A stretch of DNA of 64,000 nt from Kitasatospora gansuensis (GTDB lineage Bacteria; Actinomycetota; Actinomycetes; Streptomycetales; Streptomycetaceae), in the NCBI RefSeq assembly GCF_014203705.1, contig NZ_JACHJR010000001.1:7502001-7566000 (forward strand), given 5' to 3'. The notes below the pieces were generated by a model. It ran no database searches. It was given only the letters and a program-made list of their open reading frames with translations, and was not told the origin of the DNA. The translations under genes were made by a program, and so were the position numbers. Positions within the stretch are counted from its first letter, which is position 1. Each line of letters starts with the position of its first letter. Below are positions 10,101-17,752 of this stretch, piece by piece.

Positions 10101-11334
10101 CACGGCCGAACGCTGCCACCACGCCGGCCCGCCACCGCGCGCGAAGCACCGGCAACGGCCGGGCCGCCTTCTTCGCGGGGCGCGTCTCCAGGGTCGCCTG
10201 GCGCCGAAGACGCGTCCGGACCACGGACGACGGCTCACGACCGTGTCGCGCCCGGAACACCTCCAGCAGCCTGACCAACCGCTGACCGATCGCCACCGAT
10301 CTCCGGGCCGTGAACTCCAGGAGCCGTTCATCGACTCCGTCGATCTCCATGACGGGACGCAGCCCGTCCGCCCGGGGCCGCTCCACCGTCACGGCGTCCA
10401 GGCCGACGCAGACCCGGTGCAGGACCTGTGCGTTGTACAACTCCGAAGCGGTCACCATCTGGGCGAGCAGGTGCCGCGCGTCGATCGCCCGCCACTTGCC
10501 GTCCGCCCGGAGCACACGGTTGGCGATGAGCACGTGATCGTGCAGACCGGGGTCCCCGGCGCGGGAGTCGAAGTGACGGAATCTCACACCCACCAGACCG
10601 GCCGTCACTTGTTCCTGAACGATGCCGTTGCGTCCGCTGCGGGTGGCCAACGCGCTGTCCTCCACCCACGCCAGCGTGTCCGAGACCGCGGCGTCGTGAG
10701 CCGCCTCGACGATCGCCCGCACCTTCTCGGAGCCCAACGCCCACAGCAGCGTCACGCTCGGCGGGGGCTGCAGCACGGCATGGAACCCGGCCACCGGCTG
10801 CCTCTTCGGCACGGACTCGCTTCGGATGAAGCGCTCCAGCGCACGGCTGTCGGTCGGCCCCCGACCGAACCGCGCACGGAACGCCTCCTCCCCGACCTCC
10901 AGCCGGATCCGGTTCCGCTCCACCTCGTCCAGTGCCCTGCCCGACCGAGCCTGCTGCTCTGCCACACGCTCTTCCAGCGAGGCCACGAGGGGAGTGGGCG
11001 TGGCGCCGAACCGGTAGAACGCCGTTCCCAACTGCGCTGCTGCCACGGCAGCGTCCGCACTACTTCCGGTGCGGATCTCCTCCGCCGTGATCTCCTCCGC
11101 CCGAGGGTGCAGTCCCTCCCCGAACAAGGCACGCAGCTGGGCCTCGGTCACCTCTCCCGCGACCCCCAGGAGCGCGGCGGCACGGCCCACCCAGACACCG
11201 GCAGGCAAGCCTGCGCCGAGCTGATACTCACTCAGCGTGCAGCCGGCCGACCGCTTCTGATCTCCCGAAACCGTCTGCGACTCGAAGTACCGGTATCCAT
11301 CACCTGGGGTCATCGTCTGGACCTGCAGCACCAT
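7165..11334 (-). CDS. MobF-family conjugative relaxase with TraI-like helicase
   Basis: A 1389-residue protein. Start is set at the ATG at 11334 because GGAGGT lies four bases before it; an upstream in-frame ATG at 11379 has no such site. The N-terminal TrwC relaxase domain has candidate nicking tyrosines in DGYRYF (residues 14 and 16) and the metal-binding histidines in HFDSRAGDPGLHDH (254, 265, 267). A RecD/TraI-type helicase follows, with Walker A GPAGAGKTS near 593 and Walker B VIIVDEAGMAS. The enzyme nicks oriT and unwinds plasmid or ICE DNA for transfer. No coupling protein or type IV secretion gene is visible nearby, so this may be a mobilisation remnant. The divergent intergenic hairpins are the probable oriT. 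Confidence 0.9.
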   Translation of the reverse strand: MVLQVQTMTPGDGYRYFESQTVSGDQKRSAGCTLSEYQLGAGLPAGVWVGRAAALLGVAGEVTEAQLRALFGEGLHPRAEEITAEEIRTGSSADAAVAAAQLGTAFYRFGATPTPLVASLEERVAEQQARSGRALDEVERNRIRLEVGEEAFRARFGRGPTDSRALERFIRSESVPKRQPVAGFHAVLQPPPSVTLLWALGSEKVRAIVEAAHDAAVSDTLAWVEDSALATRSGRNGIVQEQVTAGLVGVRFRHFDSRAGDPGLHDHVLIANRVLRADGKWRAIDARHLLAQMVTASELYNAQVLHRVCVGLDAVTVERPRADGLRPVMEIDGVDERLLEFTARRSVAIGQRLVRLLEVFRARHGREPSSVVRTRLRRQATLETRPAKKAARPLPVLRARWRAGVVAAFGRVLVNGLLAEVSAATQRLAARGGLGARLEVPAVASAVVKAVGTHRAVFGPRHIRAEVYRQITRTSHGRADPARWAEHITRFALERLCVELSAPASSPPFAPLQRPDGSSIYRDQETRLYSTPAVLAAEKQILKAARTTVAPPCPVKHFEKHRLRHKGKLDDSQAALARAFASGTRQLIAAIGPAGAGKTSALLLAAKAVRAEGRRVIALAPSARAAAVLGEALGQSADTIQRWVRLTNAPLQRGDVIIVDEAGMASTLDLAAVVKRARDAGAHVRLVGDPAQLAAVEAGGILRLLQAEGHAVHLTQVHRFATAGEADASLLLRDGAPQEAFRWYREHGRIHSGDEDSVLDAAFTAWWQDRGAGRSTILAAPTRTLVKALNLRAQQAVLATGRLSVGPRDARLHDGTRAHVGDTIVTRLNQRRLTCLSGRDFVKNGDTWTVLGYTSTGAARVRHTRHRGTLTLPSAYLARHTELGYAATIHRTQGMTVDTTHTVLAPFTGREAAYVGATRGRDTNHLYVTRAEGQSLDLALLRIATNSDQVPSALETLKAEQRRSRDILRLAAEYADVARRSEDPRHRAVLRFVRGTADVDLPPVVARAMARADQEGVPPWQVLALACHADPSADASAVARCIDELTATARTARPAPPWNDEQAAVLKALTRTREIEARAALELAGNFPVPVPVTVLGRTHPAWVHRPHGRLPAAELHRTAVQQGRRADSSSSLANKTAAKRLGNALELERQLRTFMDRRDRLQEDAQRNAVQRLYIAPSSRQLRRALYAAGEEKRQSALELHRLAVALRVGRTRHTPAADMDFPPAWLCPPEAISDLFTPDSWRDQLLHRRAEMSRLLTARGSALAASPPAWTRHLGTPPGPADGPERHARWQKVAALADTWRALHHLTDDGTVNPLGPAPADPASRADWEELHRALRACAEPDDHDRSPAPATSKPPAGRTSASLRKPAPRPGPQPHQRPRQHRGRRP

Positions 11335-11392
11335 GCCCACCTCCGTCCTCACCCGAGGATGGAAGAGGTGTTGCCACAACTCACGTCGGAGA

Positions 11393-11429
11393 GCGGGTAC
11401 TTCCCGCCCTGCGGGATACGGCCCCGCAG
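11393..11429. other. Candidate origin of transfer (paired hairpins)
   Basis: Two inverted repeats sit back to back between the relaxase and its divergent neighbour. GCGGG/CCCGC has a 5-base loop (11393-11407), and CTGCGGG/CCCGCAG has a 7-base loop (11409-11429). Relaxase genes of this family commonly lie next to oriT, which carries such hairpins beside the nic site. The nic position is not identified. Confidence 0.5.
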
Positions 11430-11573
11430 AATCGCCACTCTTTCCGCTGGACGGGAATCCCCCTGAGCCGTGCTCGCCCGTGACCGGTCCTCGGCGGCGT
11501 ACTGGGTGACGTACGAAGCCTGGCCGCCAACCTGCGGCCGGACCCCTCGAAGGGCATCAGGAAGGTGAACACC

Positions 11574-12029
11574 ATGGCAGCAGCGACTCCACGGCGGGCG
11601 GTCAAGATGATCGACGCTCGCAAGCGGGCCCGCGAGCTCAGTGCCGGCATAGCCGAACGCCATCAGCGGCTGCTCGACAGGGCAGAGAGGTTCCTCCTGG
11701 CACAGGAGAAGACCGACCAGCAGGTGCGGGCCATCAACGCGCGCATCAAGGACCTGCACGCAGAGGTGGAGGAGGTCCGGCTGGCAGGTCAAGCCGACCT
11801 GGCTCGGGTCGCCGCCGAGATGGCTGAACTGGGTTGCTCCCGAAAGGAAATCGCCGAGCGTCTGGGCGTCGATCCGGCCGAGGTTCGACGCCTGCTGGCG
11901 GCGGTGAGGAGGAACGACCCGGTGCGGACCTCGGCCGGCCGGGTGTCGAGGTTGCAGTCGGTGGAGCCCGAGGAGGCGAGCACTGAACGACCTCAGCCGG
12001 TCACCCTCTTCGACACCACCGGGGACTGA
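11574..12029 (+). CDS. Small coiled-coil / HTH protein next to relaxase
   Basis: A 151-residue protein, divergent from the relaxase. AGGAAGG lies eight bases before ATG 11574 (GTG 11565 is a possible alternative). Residues about 15-80 are a charged, heptad-rich helix predicted to form a coiled coil. Residues about 85-110 (SRKEIAERLGVDPAEVRRLL) look like a helix-turn-helix of the sigma-region-4 or resolvase type. Its location suggests an accessory protein that binds oriT or represses the relaxase promoter, but no named family is recognised. The C-terminus is polar and probably disordered. Confidence 0.7.
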   Translation: MAAATPRRAVKMIDARKRARELSAGIAERHQRLLDRAERFLLAQEKTDQQVRAINARIKDLHAEVEEVRLAGQADLARVAAEMAELGCSRKEIAERLGVDPAEVRRLLAAVRRNDPVRTSAGRVSRLQSVEPEEASTERPQPVTLFDTTGD

Positions 12030-12259
12030 TCGACACCGCAGAGCGGGCGTCGTGAGTTGGCCGGGCCGACGAGCGCTCTCCGAGTTGCACGGCGTCGTTA
12101 CTGTTCAACTCCAGTGGTGAAGGCGGGTACGGCGGTGCGCGCGCTGTCGGCTGTGCACTTCACCACCCGGACCGCCTGGTTGTGGGTGAGGGTGACGGCG
12201 TGGCCGCGTCCTGCGGCTGGTACTCCAGCAGAGTTTCGCTGTCTGAGCAGGCTGGGTAG

Positions 12260-12397
12260 CGAAACGCTGCCGGAGCATCGGGCTGGGGGCCGTTCGGGGC
12301 CCTGCGCACCCTGACCGCCGGCACCTACACCGAGCTGCGCCGCACCCAGGAAAGCGTCCGGATAGCCGAGGCGTTCAACCGGGCCGCCCGCCCCTGA
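12260..12397 (+). pseudogene. Short coding remnant left of the IS element
   Basis: An open stretch after a TAG at 12257 encodes about 45 residues ending in a plausible helix (YTELRRTQESVRIAEAFNRA) and a stop. It has no start codon or ribosome site, and looks like the C-terminal tail of a lost gene. The family is not recognised. The rest of 12030-12260 holds no supported gene, only a GTTTCGCT/AGCGAAAC inverted repeat at about 12232-12266. Confidence 0.25.
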
Positions 12398-12504
12398 ACC
12401 GCGAGACAGGGTAACGGCCAGCCGCGCCACCTCGTGCGCTGGGCCGGTGGACCGAGACCAGGAATTCCCATAATCTGAAGGCGAGTTGGCACACACCAAG
12501 CCGC

Positions 12505-12539
12505 CTAACGACCTCGTGCATGGTTAGCCGTGGCCTGTG
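12505..12539 (+). repeat. IS left terminal inverted repeat
   Basis: A 35-base terminal repeat, the exact reverse complement of 13549-13583. The transposase GTG start (12537-12539) lies in its last three bases. Confidence 0.93.
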
Positions 12540-13523
12540 AGCGAGTTGCTCGTTGGACCAGACGTGGTGGGGACTGCGGCACGTGCGTTGATCGTCTCGG
12601 AGCGTCGGATCACCGGCCTGTCGCAGGTGGTGATCGCTGACCTGGTGGCCGAGTTGGGGCCGGTGTGGCAGGCCCGGCGTGACGCCGAGTTGTGCGACCG
12701 GCCGCGGCGTCGGGCCGTCGGCGCCGGAGCGAAGTACAAGCTGGTCTTCGTCGACCGGCTCCTGGCCACGCTCGTCCACCTGCGACACGGTGTCACCCAC
12801 GACGTTCTGGCCTGCTGGTTCGGCGTGGACCGCTCCACGATCACCCGCGCGATCGGCGAGATCCGGCCCCTGCTCGCCGGCCGCGGCTGCCGCATCGCAC
12901 CGGGCCTGCGGCTGCGCACCCTCGCGGACGTGATTGCCCACCTCGGCGCCACCGGGCGGACCGGGATCATCGACGCCACCGAGATCCGGGTCCGCCGACC
13001 GGCTGCCCACCGACGCGGCCGCAACCGCTTCGTCTCGGGCAAGAGCCGCACGAACGCGATGAAGGCGCTGGTGGTCACCGATGATCGCGGCAGGCTGCTG
13101 TTCTGCGGCGAGGTCCGGGCCGGCTCGGTTGCCGACATCACCCAGGCCCGCGACGCCGGCCTGGTCGACCTGCTCGCCGACACGGTTCACCTGGAGATCC
13201 TCGCGGACGCCGGCTACCAGGGACTGGCCGCCCAGACCTGCGGCCAGGTCGTCACCCCGCCCCGAAAACGCCGTGGCAAGAACCTCGAGCAGGTCCAGTG
13301 GCTGATGGCCCATCACGAACAGGCCCGCTTCGAACACTCCTCACGCCGCATCCCGGTCGAGCACGGAATCGCCCACCTGAAGAACTGGCGCGCCCTCGCC
13401 CGCCATCACGGCCACCGCCACCACCTGCCGGACACCATCCGAGCAGTAGCCGGACTCCTATCAGACCAACAAGCCACCCACAAAAGGCAGTTGGCAGCCC
13501 TACCGACAGGCCAAAGCAGGTGA
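12537..13523 (+). CDS. IS5-family transposase (DDE)
   Basis: A 328-residue transposase with an N-terminal helix-turn-helix (THDVLACWFGVDRSTITRAI) and a DDE catalytic core. The first Asp is in IIDATEIRV, the second in ADAGYQGL, and the Glu in PVEHGIAHLKNW. The fold matches the DDE_Tnp_4 group of IS5-like elements that move by cut-and-paste. It starts at GTG 12537, at the inner edge of the left repeat. It appears intact and probably functional. Confidence 0.93.
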   Translation: MSELLVGPDVVGTAARALIVSERRITGLSQVVIADLVAELGPVWQARRDAELCDRPRRRAVGAGAKYKLVFVDRLLATLVHLRHGVTHDVLACWFGVDRSTITRAIGEIRPLLAGRGCRIAPGLRLRTLADVIAHLGATGRTGIIDATEIRVRRPAAHRRGRNRFVSGKSRTNAMKALVVTDDRGRLLFCGEVRAGSVADITQARDAGLVDLLADTVHLEILADAGYQGLAAQTCGQVVTPPRKRRGKNLEQVQWLMAHHEQARFEHSSRRIPVEHGIAHLKNWRALARHHGHRHHLPDTIRAVAGLLSDQQATHKRQLAALPTGQSR

Positions 13524-13548
13524 TCAGTGACGTCAGACCTCACCCAAA

Positions 13549-13583
13549 CACAGGCCACGGCTAACCATGCACGAGGTCGTTAG
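13549..13583 (-). repeat. IS right terminal inverted repeat
   Basis: A 35-base terminal repeat matching the left end without mismatch. It lies 25 bases beyond the transposase stop and directly borders the truncated phosphotransferase. Confidence 0.93.
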
Positions 13584-14675
13584 TGCTGCAAGGCGGCGGC
13601 TAGTCCTTGATCAGTTCCTGGAAATCCGGGCGAGTTCGGGTGGCGGCAGCTCGCCGGACGCCTCCAGGTCCCGCACTTCTACGGCCGCACCCCGGCCGAC
13701 GAGGCCCACGACGTCCTCGCCTACGAGGACGTGTTCGCCTCCGGCCGCTCCGGACACCTGCTGGGCGACCTGATCGCCCTCGCCGACGAAGACCCGGCCG
13801 CCGTCGACGCGGTCGCCGCCCTGATCGACGCGGTCTGCGACGACCTGATCGCCACCGTGGCCGGCAGCGGGCGCACCGCCGCCCTCGCCGAGTGCGTGCC
13901 CGGCCTCTACGCTGACCGCATCCGCCCCGCAGGCCGCATCGACACCTGGTGGCTCGACCCCACCCTCACCCTCAGCACCGGCACCGACGCCCTCCCGGCC
14001 GTGCGCGACCTCACCCACTGGACCATCACCGCCAACGGCACCCGCCTGCCACTGGACGTACCCGCCGCGATCCGCACCACCCGCACCGCCCTCGACCCGG
14101 CCAGCCGCTGGACCACCGCCCTCACCCAAGGCGACCCCACCGAACCCAACATCACCAACACCTCCTCCGGGCCCGGCGCGGTCTGGCTCGACTTCGAATA
14201 CGCCGGCCGCAACACCATCGCCGGAGAAGCCGCCAACCTCCTCTGGTACCTCCTCGCCCTCGGCGGCTGGCTCGTCCCCCTCCACCAACGCGACACCTAC
14301 ATCCGCACCCTGCGCCTCCACCTGCCCCCGGCCGCGCACCCCACCGTCGAGCACGCCGAACTCTCCACCCGGCACCGCCACCTCGACCTCCGGTACACAT
14401 GGCCCACCGGCCCCGGACGCCAAGCCGCCCTCCACCGACTCCTCGCCCGACTGCGCACCGACCTCGGCACCGCCGCCGACCTCCCACTCGGCCGCGAACT
14501 GGAATCCCTGCGACCGTTCCTGACCGCCCGAATCCTCGGCGTGATCGACCCCCGCCGGCTCGGCGACACCGAACGGCTGCTCCTCCTGGCCAAGATTGCC
14601 GAACTCCAAGCGTTCGACGCCCAGTTCGCCCGAACCGACCCGTTGCCTGCCCTCGCCACCGTGGAGCGACCGTGA
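13584..14675 (+). pseudogene. Phosphotransferase (APH-like), 5'-truncated beside IS
   Basis: From 13611 the frame reads continuously (PGNPGEFGWRQLAGRLQVP and onward) to a stop at 14675. It contains kinase-fold landmarks: GDPTEPNI in place of the catalytic HGDxxxxN loop, then WLDFEYAG as the Mg-binding loop. The N-terminal lobe with the nucleotide-binding strands is missing, and the first 25 bases after the IS carry a stop and a probable frameshift. The family phosphorylates aminoglycosides, choline or sugars. A product could only start internally, for example at GTG 13731, and would lack ATP-binding parts. The stop overlaps the SDR start (GTGA), so it once headed that operon. Confidence 0.7.
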
Positions 14676-15463
14676 CCATCACCCTCCCCGAACTGCCGCT
14701 CGCGGTACGCCCCCTCCAGGGCCGCACCGCCCTGGTGACCGGCGCGGCCACCGGCATCGGCGCTGCCACCGCGAAGGCCCTCGCCGCGGCCGGTGCCGCC
14801 GTAGCCGTCGCCCACCACGCCCAGATCGGCCAGGCCCGCACCGTCCTGGAGGCCGTCCGCCGAGCGGGCACCGATGGCATCGAGATCAGCGCCGACCTCA
14901 CCGACACGGATACCGTCGCCAGGATGGCCGACCAGATCCGCTCGGAGCTCGGCCCGGTGGACATCCTCGTCAACAACGCCGGCGCCTACCCCCGGCTCGC
15001 CTGGGCCGACACCGACGAAGCCGCCTGGGCAGCCGCACTGGAGATCAACCTCACCGCCCACTACCGAACCTGCCACGCCTTCACCCCCGGGATGATCGAG
15101 CGCGGCTGGGGCCGGATCATCAACGTCTCCTCCGTCAACGCCCGAATCGGCCGGGTCGGCCTGACCGCCTACAGCGCCGCCAAGGCCGGACTCCTCGGCC
15201 TAACACCCGCCCTGGCCAGGGAACTTGGCCCGCACGGCATCACGGTGAACACTGTCGTACCGGGAGCGATCCAGGTCGACGCCGAGAACGCCCTCCCGGC
15301 GCACCACCGCGCCCGCCCGCAGGAGCAGGTCGCCCGGCAGTGCGTCCCCCGCAGGGGCCAGCCGGAGGACGTCGCCGCCGCCGTCGCCTTCTTCGCCAGC
15401 CCGGCCGCATCCTTCATCAGCGGCCAGTCGTTGCACATCGACGGCGGCTGGCTGCCCAACTGA
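14672..15463 (+). CDS. Short-chain dehydrogenase/reductase
   Basis: A 263-residue classical SDR. The cofactor loop is TGAATGIG (near residue 26), followed by NNAG, the Ser of INVSSVNA, YSAAK with catalytic Tyr and Lys, and a C-terminal SGQSLHIDGGW. It most resembles 3-oxoacyl-ACP reductase-type SDRs using NADP(H), but substrate cannot be read from sequence. GTG 14672 overlaps the stop of the phosphotransferase remnant, so expression may now depend on readthrough from the IS side. Confidence 0.9.
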   Translation: MTITLPELPLAVRPLQGRTALVTGAATGIGAATAKALAAAGAAVAVAHHAQIGQARTVLEAVRRAGTDGIEISADLTDTDTVARMADQIRSELGPVDILVNNAGAYPRLAWADTDEAAWAAALEINLTAHYRTCHAFTPGMIERGWGRIINVSSVNARIGRVGLTAYSAAKAGLLGLTPALARELGPHGITVNTVVPGAIQVDAENALPAHHRARPQEQVARQCVPRRGQPEDVAAAVAFFASPAASFISGQSLHIDGGWLPN

Positions 15464-15492
15464 CCGCCCGGAACAGCACCATGGAGACCAGC

Positions 15493-15927
15493 ATGAAGCA
15501 GCGCGTGCGCGCCATCCTCATCACCCCGAACGGCACCACCCTCCTGATCAAGCGCATCCGGCCCGGCATCGACCCCTACGTCGTCCTCGTCGGCGGCGGC
15601 GTCGAAGACACCGACCCCACCCTCGAAGACGCCCTCCTCCGCGAGATCCGGGAGGAGATCGCAGGCGAGGGCCAGATCGAGCGCCCCTTCGCCGAACTCA
15701 CCAACGACAAGGGCGAGACCGAGCACTTCTTCCTCGTCAGCATCAAGACGTGGAACTTCGCCGACCGCACCGGGCCGGAGTTCTCCCGTGACGACCGCGG
15801 CGAGTACCTCCTCGAGGAAGTCCCCCTCACCGCCGAAGCCGTCACGACCCTGAACCTGCTGCCGCACGAGATCAAGACCCGGCTGGCCGACGCCATCAAG
15901 GCTGGCGACCTGCTGGCCACCGCGTAG
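15493..15927 (+). CDS. NUDIX hydrolase
   Basis: A 144-residue protein with the Nudix box GGGVEDTDPTLEDALLREI and REEI (residues about 31-55), the Mg-binding helix that cleaves nucleoside diphosphate-X bonds. ATG 15493 is preferred because GGAGA lies about six bases upstream; ATG 15481 is in frame but has a poor site. It follows the SDR by 29 bases and probably shares its transcript. Substrate is unknown; the surrounding nucleotide-related genes suggest a nucleotide or nucleotide sugar. Confidence 0.88.
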   Translation: MKQRVRAILITPNGTTLLIKRIRPGIDPYVVLVGGGVEDTDPTLEDALLREIREEIAGEGQIERPFAELTNDKGETEHFFLVSIKTWNFADRTGPEFSRDDRGEYLLEEVPLTAEAVTTLNLLPHEIKTRLADAIKAGDLLATA

Positions 15928-15956
15928 TCGGCCACGGCGTGGAGGGGCGGCAGGAC

Positions 15957-16250
15957 GTGCACGAGGACGAGCCGCTGGAGCGGTGGGCCGCAAGGTGGGC
16001 GGCCAAACGCCGTCCGGTCGGGGAGCTGAAGGTGGTCAGGCTGGACGGCAGCGAAGGCGGCGCACACCTTCGCCCGGACGAGCCCCGCCTGATCCTCGGC
16101 TGGGACGGCTACCAGTGGCTGCCCGAAGCGGTAGCCCCCGACTACCCGACCACGCAGCGCATCCTCAACAGAATCGAGGGTGACGGCGTGGTGCGAGGCA
16201 CCGCCCTTCCACCGCCGAAGAAGCCCGGCCAGCACCGCCGCCCCACCTGA
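15957..16250 (+). CDS. DUF6087-like hypothetical protein
   Basis: A roughly 97-residue protein starting at GTG 15957 (GGAGGGG nine bases upstream; GTG 15939 is a longer option). It begins with an Asp/Glu-rich stretch (HEDEPLERWAARWAAKRRP) and contains LILGWDGYQWLP. This resembles small streptomycete proteins grouped as DUF6087, recalled rather than searched. No enzyme motif or membrane segment is visible. It lies 30 bases downstream of the NUDIX gene in the same direction. Confidence 0.65.
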   Translation: MHEDEPLERWAARWAAKRRPVGELKVVRLDGSEGGAHLRPDEPRLILGWDGYQWLPEAVAPDYPTTQRILNRIEGDGVVRGTALPPPKKPGQHRRPT

Positions 16251-16272
16251 CCCCCAGCCCCAGCAGGAAGAG

Positions 16273-17124
16273 CTACGGCCAGGGCCAGGGCGCGCGGCCC
16301 GGCCTTGCGCCAGAGCCCCCGCTCACCGCGGCGGCCCCGGGCTCGATCGGGTTCGCATGCTGCTGCGCCTCCAGGCCGCGCCGAATCGCGGCCGTCCCGT
16401 ACACCAGCAGAGGATGAACGGCGCTGACCGTCCGCGCACCCGCCCACACTCCGTTGGTCGGGACGGAGAACGGCCTGAGCTCGATCCCGCCCTGGCTGAA
16501 CAGGTCCGGCTCGACGTACCGGGCCCCGCCCGTTCCGCACAGGTACGAGGTGGCGCCCACGGCCCGGCATAGGTCCACGAGCCGGCGAGTACGCCCGTGC
16601 CCGGCGCTGAGGCTGCTGCTGCGCAGCACGCGGCCCTTCCAGCCGAGCAGGTCGAGCAGCATCAGCGTCGACGCCTCGGTGATCGCCGCTGTCCGGTCGG
16701 TCGTCTCGACCAACTCCAGCACCGGCCGCAGCCGCTCCGCGAGCACCGGCCAGCCCGCACTGGACCGGTACTGCTCCCGCAGGATTCCGCCGATCCGGCG
16801 GCGGGCGAGCGCGCCGTCCACCACCCGGGCGTCCCGGATGAGCGTGGCCCTGCCCTGCGGCAGGTGAGTGGGGAGCGTCAGCCACCGCGCCTGGCCGTCA
16901 CCAGCGAGGCTGCCGATCCGGGCGCGGTGCTGGTAGTCGCGGCGGGCGAACTGGACGTCGTTGAGGACCACCCACACGTCCGCCGCGAGGATCTTGGCCA
17001 CGGTCGAGAGCCGCGGCAGCAGGTTGGGCTGGTGGATCGCGCACACCAGCCCACGAGCGGCCGGCGGACGCTCAGGTGAGAAGACGGCTGGTGAAGCCGT
17101 CGGCATGGAGACGCTCGTAGGCAT
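16273..17124 (-). CDS. WbqC-like family protein
   Basis: A 283-residue protein whose core opens with CAIHQPNLLPRLSTVAKI, matching the IHQPNYLPW motif of the WbqC family, and continues with DVQFARRDYQHR. WbqC proteins occur in O-antigen and amino-sugar loci, perhaps as acyltransferases. ATG 17124 has GGGAG seven bases upstream but overlaps the preceding YdcF gene by 53 bases; GTG 17046 would give the family-typical N-terminus and no overlap. It appears to be the last gene of a minus-strand unit with the YdcF and HTH genes. Confidence 0.8.
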   Translation of the reverse strand: MPTSVSMPTASPAVFSPERPPAARGLVCAIHQPNLLPRLSTVAKILAADVWVVLNDVQFARRDYQHRARIGSLAGDGQARWLTLPTHLPQGRATLIRDARVVDGALARRRIGGILREQYRSSAGWPVLAERLRPVLELVETTDRTAAITEASTLMLLDLLGWKGRVLRSSSLSAGHGRTRRLVDLCRAVGATSYLCGTGGARYVEPDLFSQGGIELRPFSVPTNGVWAGARTVSAVHPLLVYGTAAIRRGLEAQQHANPIEPGAAAVSGGSGARPGRAPWPWP

Positions 17125-17740
17125 CGGCTACTCCCTTGGGGACCTCTTGCTCCACGGCGAACCCCAACTCCGGGTACTTCATGACGCGCTGGAGGTCGCC
17201 CATCAGGTTGTCGATCACGTGCTTCTCGCCGCCGACCGTCTTCGAGTACTCGTCCAGCGACATCGGCGCCGACGCGCACACCACCTCGACCTCCGGCCAC
17301 ACCTTGCGGCACGTTGCGAACGCCCGGCGCTCCATGTACGGCATGGAGATCAGCATCACCGACCGCACCTCCACCCCGGCCCGCGCCAGCACCTCCCGCG
17401 AGAACGCGATGTTCTGGCCCGTGTTCCGAGCCCGGGGCTCCTGGAGCACCGCGCTCCCAGGCACCCCGAGCGCCACCGCGTGCTCGGTGAAGTGCACCGC
17501 CTCACCCCGCGGGAACGCCTCCGGCCGGGACGGGTTCGGCCCGCCGCTGAAAACGACCGTGCCGAACAGCCCCCGGTGGAACAGCTCAGCGGTGTACGCC
17601 GGCACCCCGAGGTCGTGCGAGCCGAGACCGATCGCCACGTCGCACGGCCGCAGCTCGTGGCCCATCTGGTGGTAGTCCCAGATCAGCGTGGCGTCCGCCC
17701 ACTGCCGGTCGGTGATCGCCTGGGACTGAGTGCCTTTCAC
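17072..17740 (-). CDS. YdcF-like (DUF218/SanA-type) protein
   Basis: A 222-residue protein with DUF218 features: CDVAIGLGSHDLGV, VVFSGGPNPSRPEAFPRGEA, the RNTGQNIAFS stretch and a later MPYMERRAF. GTG 17740 has AGGAG seven bases upstream and starts 13 bases after the HTH-TPR gene. Family members include YdcF (S-adenosylmethionine-binding) and membrane ElyC/SanA. This one has no obvious membrane anchor, so a cytosolic small-molecule role is likely. Function is not assigned. Confidence 0.8.
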   Translation of the reverse strand: MKGTQSQAITDRQWADATLIWDYHQMGHELRPCDVAIGLGSHDLGVPAYTAELFHRGLFGTVVFSGGPNPSRPEAFPRGEAVHFTEHAVALGVPGSAVLQEPRARNTGQNIAFSREVLARAGVEVRSVMLISMPYMERRAFATCRKVWPEVEVVCASAPMSLDEYSKTVGGEKHVIDNLMGDLQRVMKYPELGFAVEQEVPKGVADAYERLHADGFTSRLLT

Positions 17741-17752
17741 ATGTGCTCCTGG

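Larger units (their letters stand above)
12505..13583 (+). mobile_element. Complete IS5-type insertion sequence
   Basis: The element is bounded by perfect 35-bp inverted repeats (12505-12539 and 13549-13583), each beginning CTAACGACC at the outer end. One transposase gene fills the interior. The outermost TA on each side may be the duplicated target, which is usual for IS5-group elements. Identical termini and an intact gene suggest recent insertion. The right side abuts a phosphotransferase gene that has lost its 5' end. Confidence 0.92.

Noticed and set aside
7966..11466. Two long plus-strand frames (605 and 556 codons)
   Set aside because: Both lie antisense to the relaxase, whose catalytic motifs are clear.
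12057..12499. Overlapping small frames on both strands (85 and 133 codons)
   Set aside because: No ribosome site, no family and inconsistent codon bias; only the short tail at 12260-12397 looks coding.
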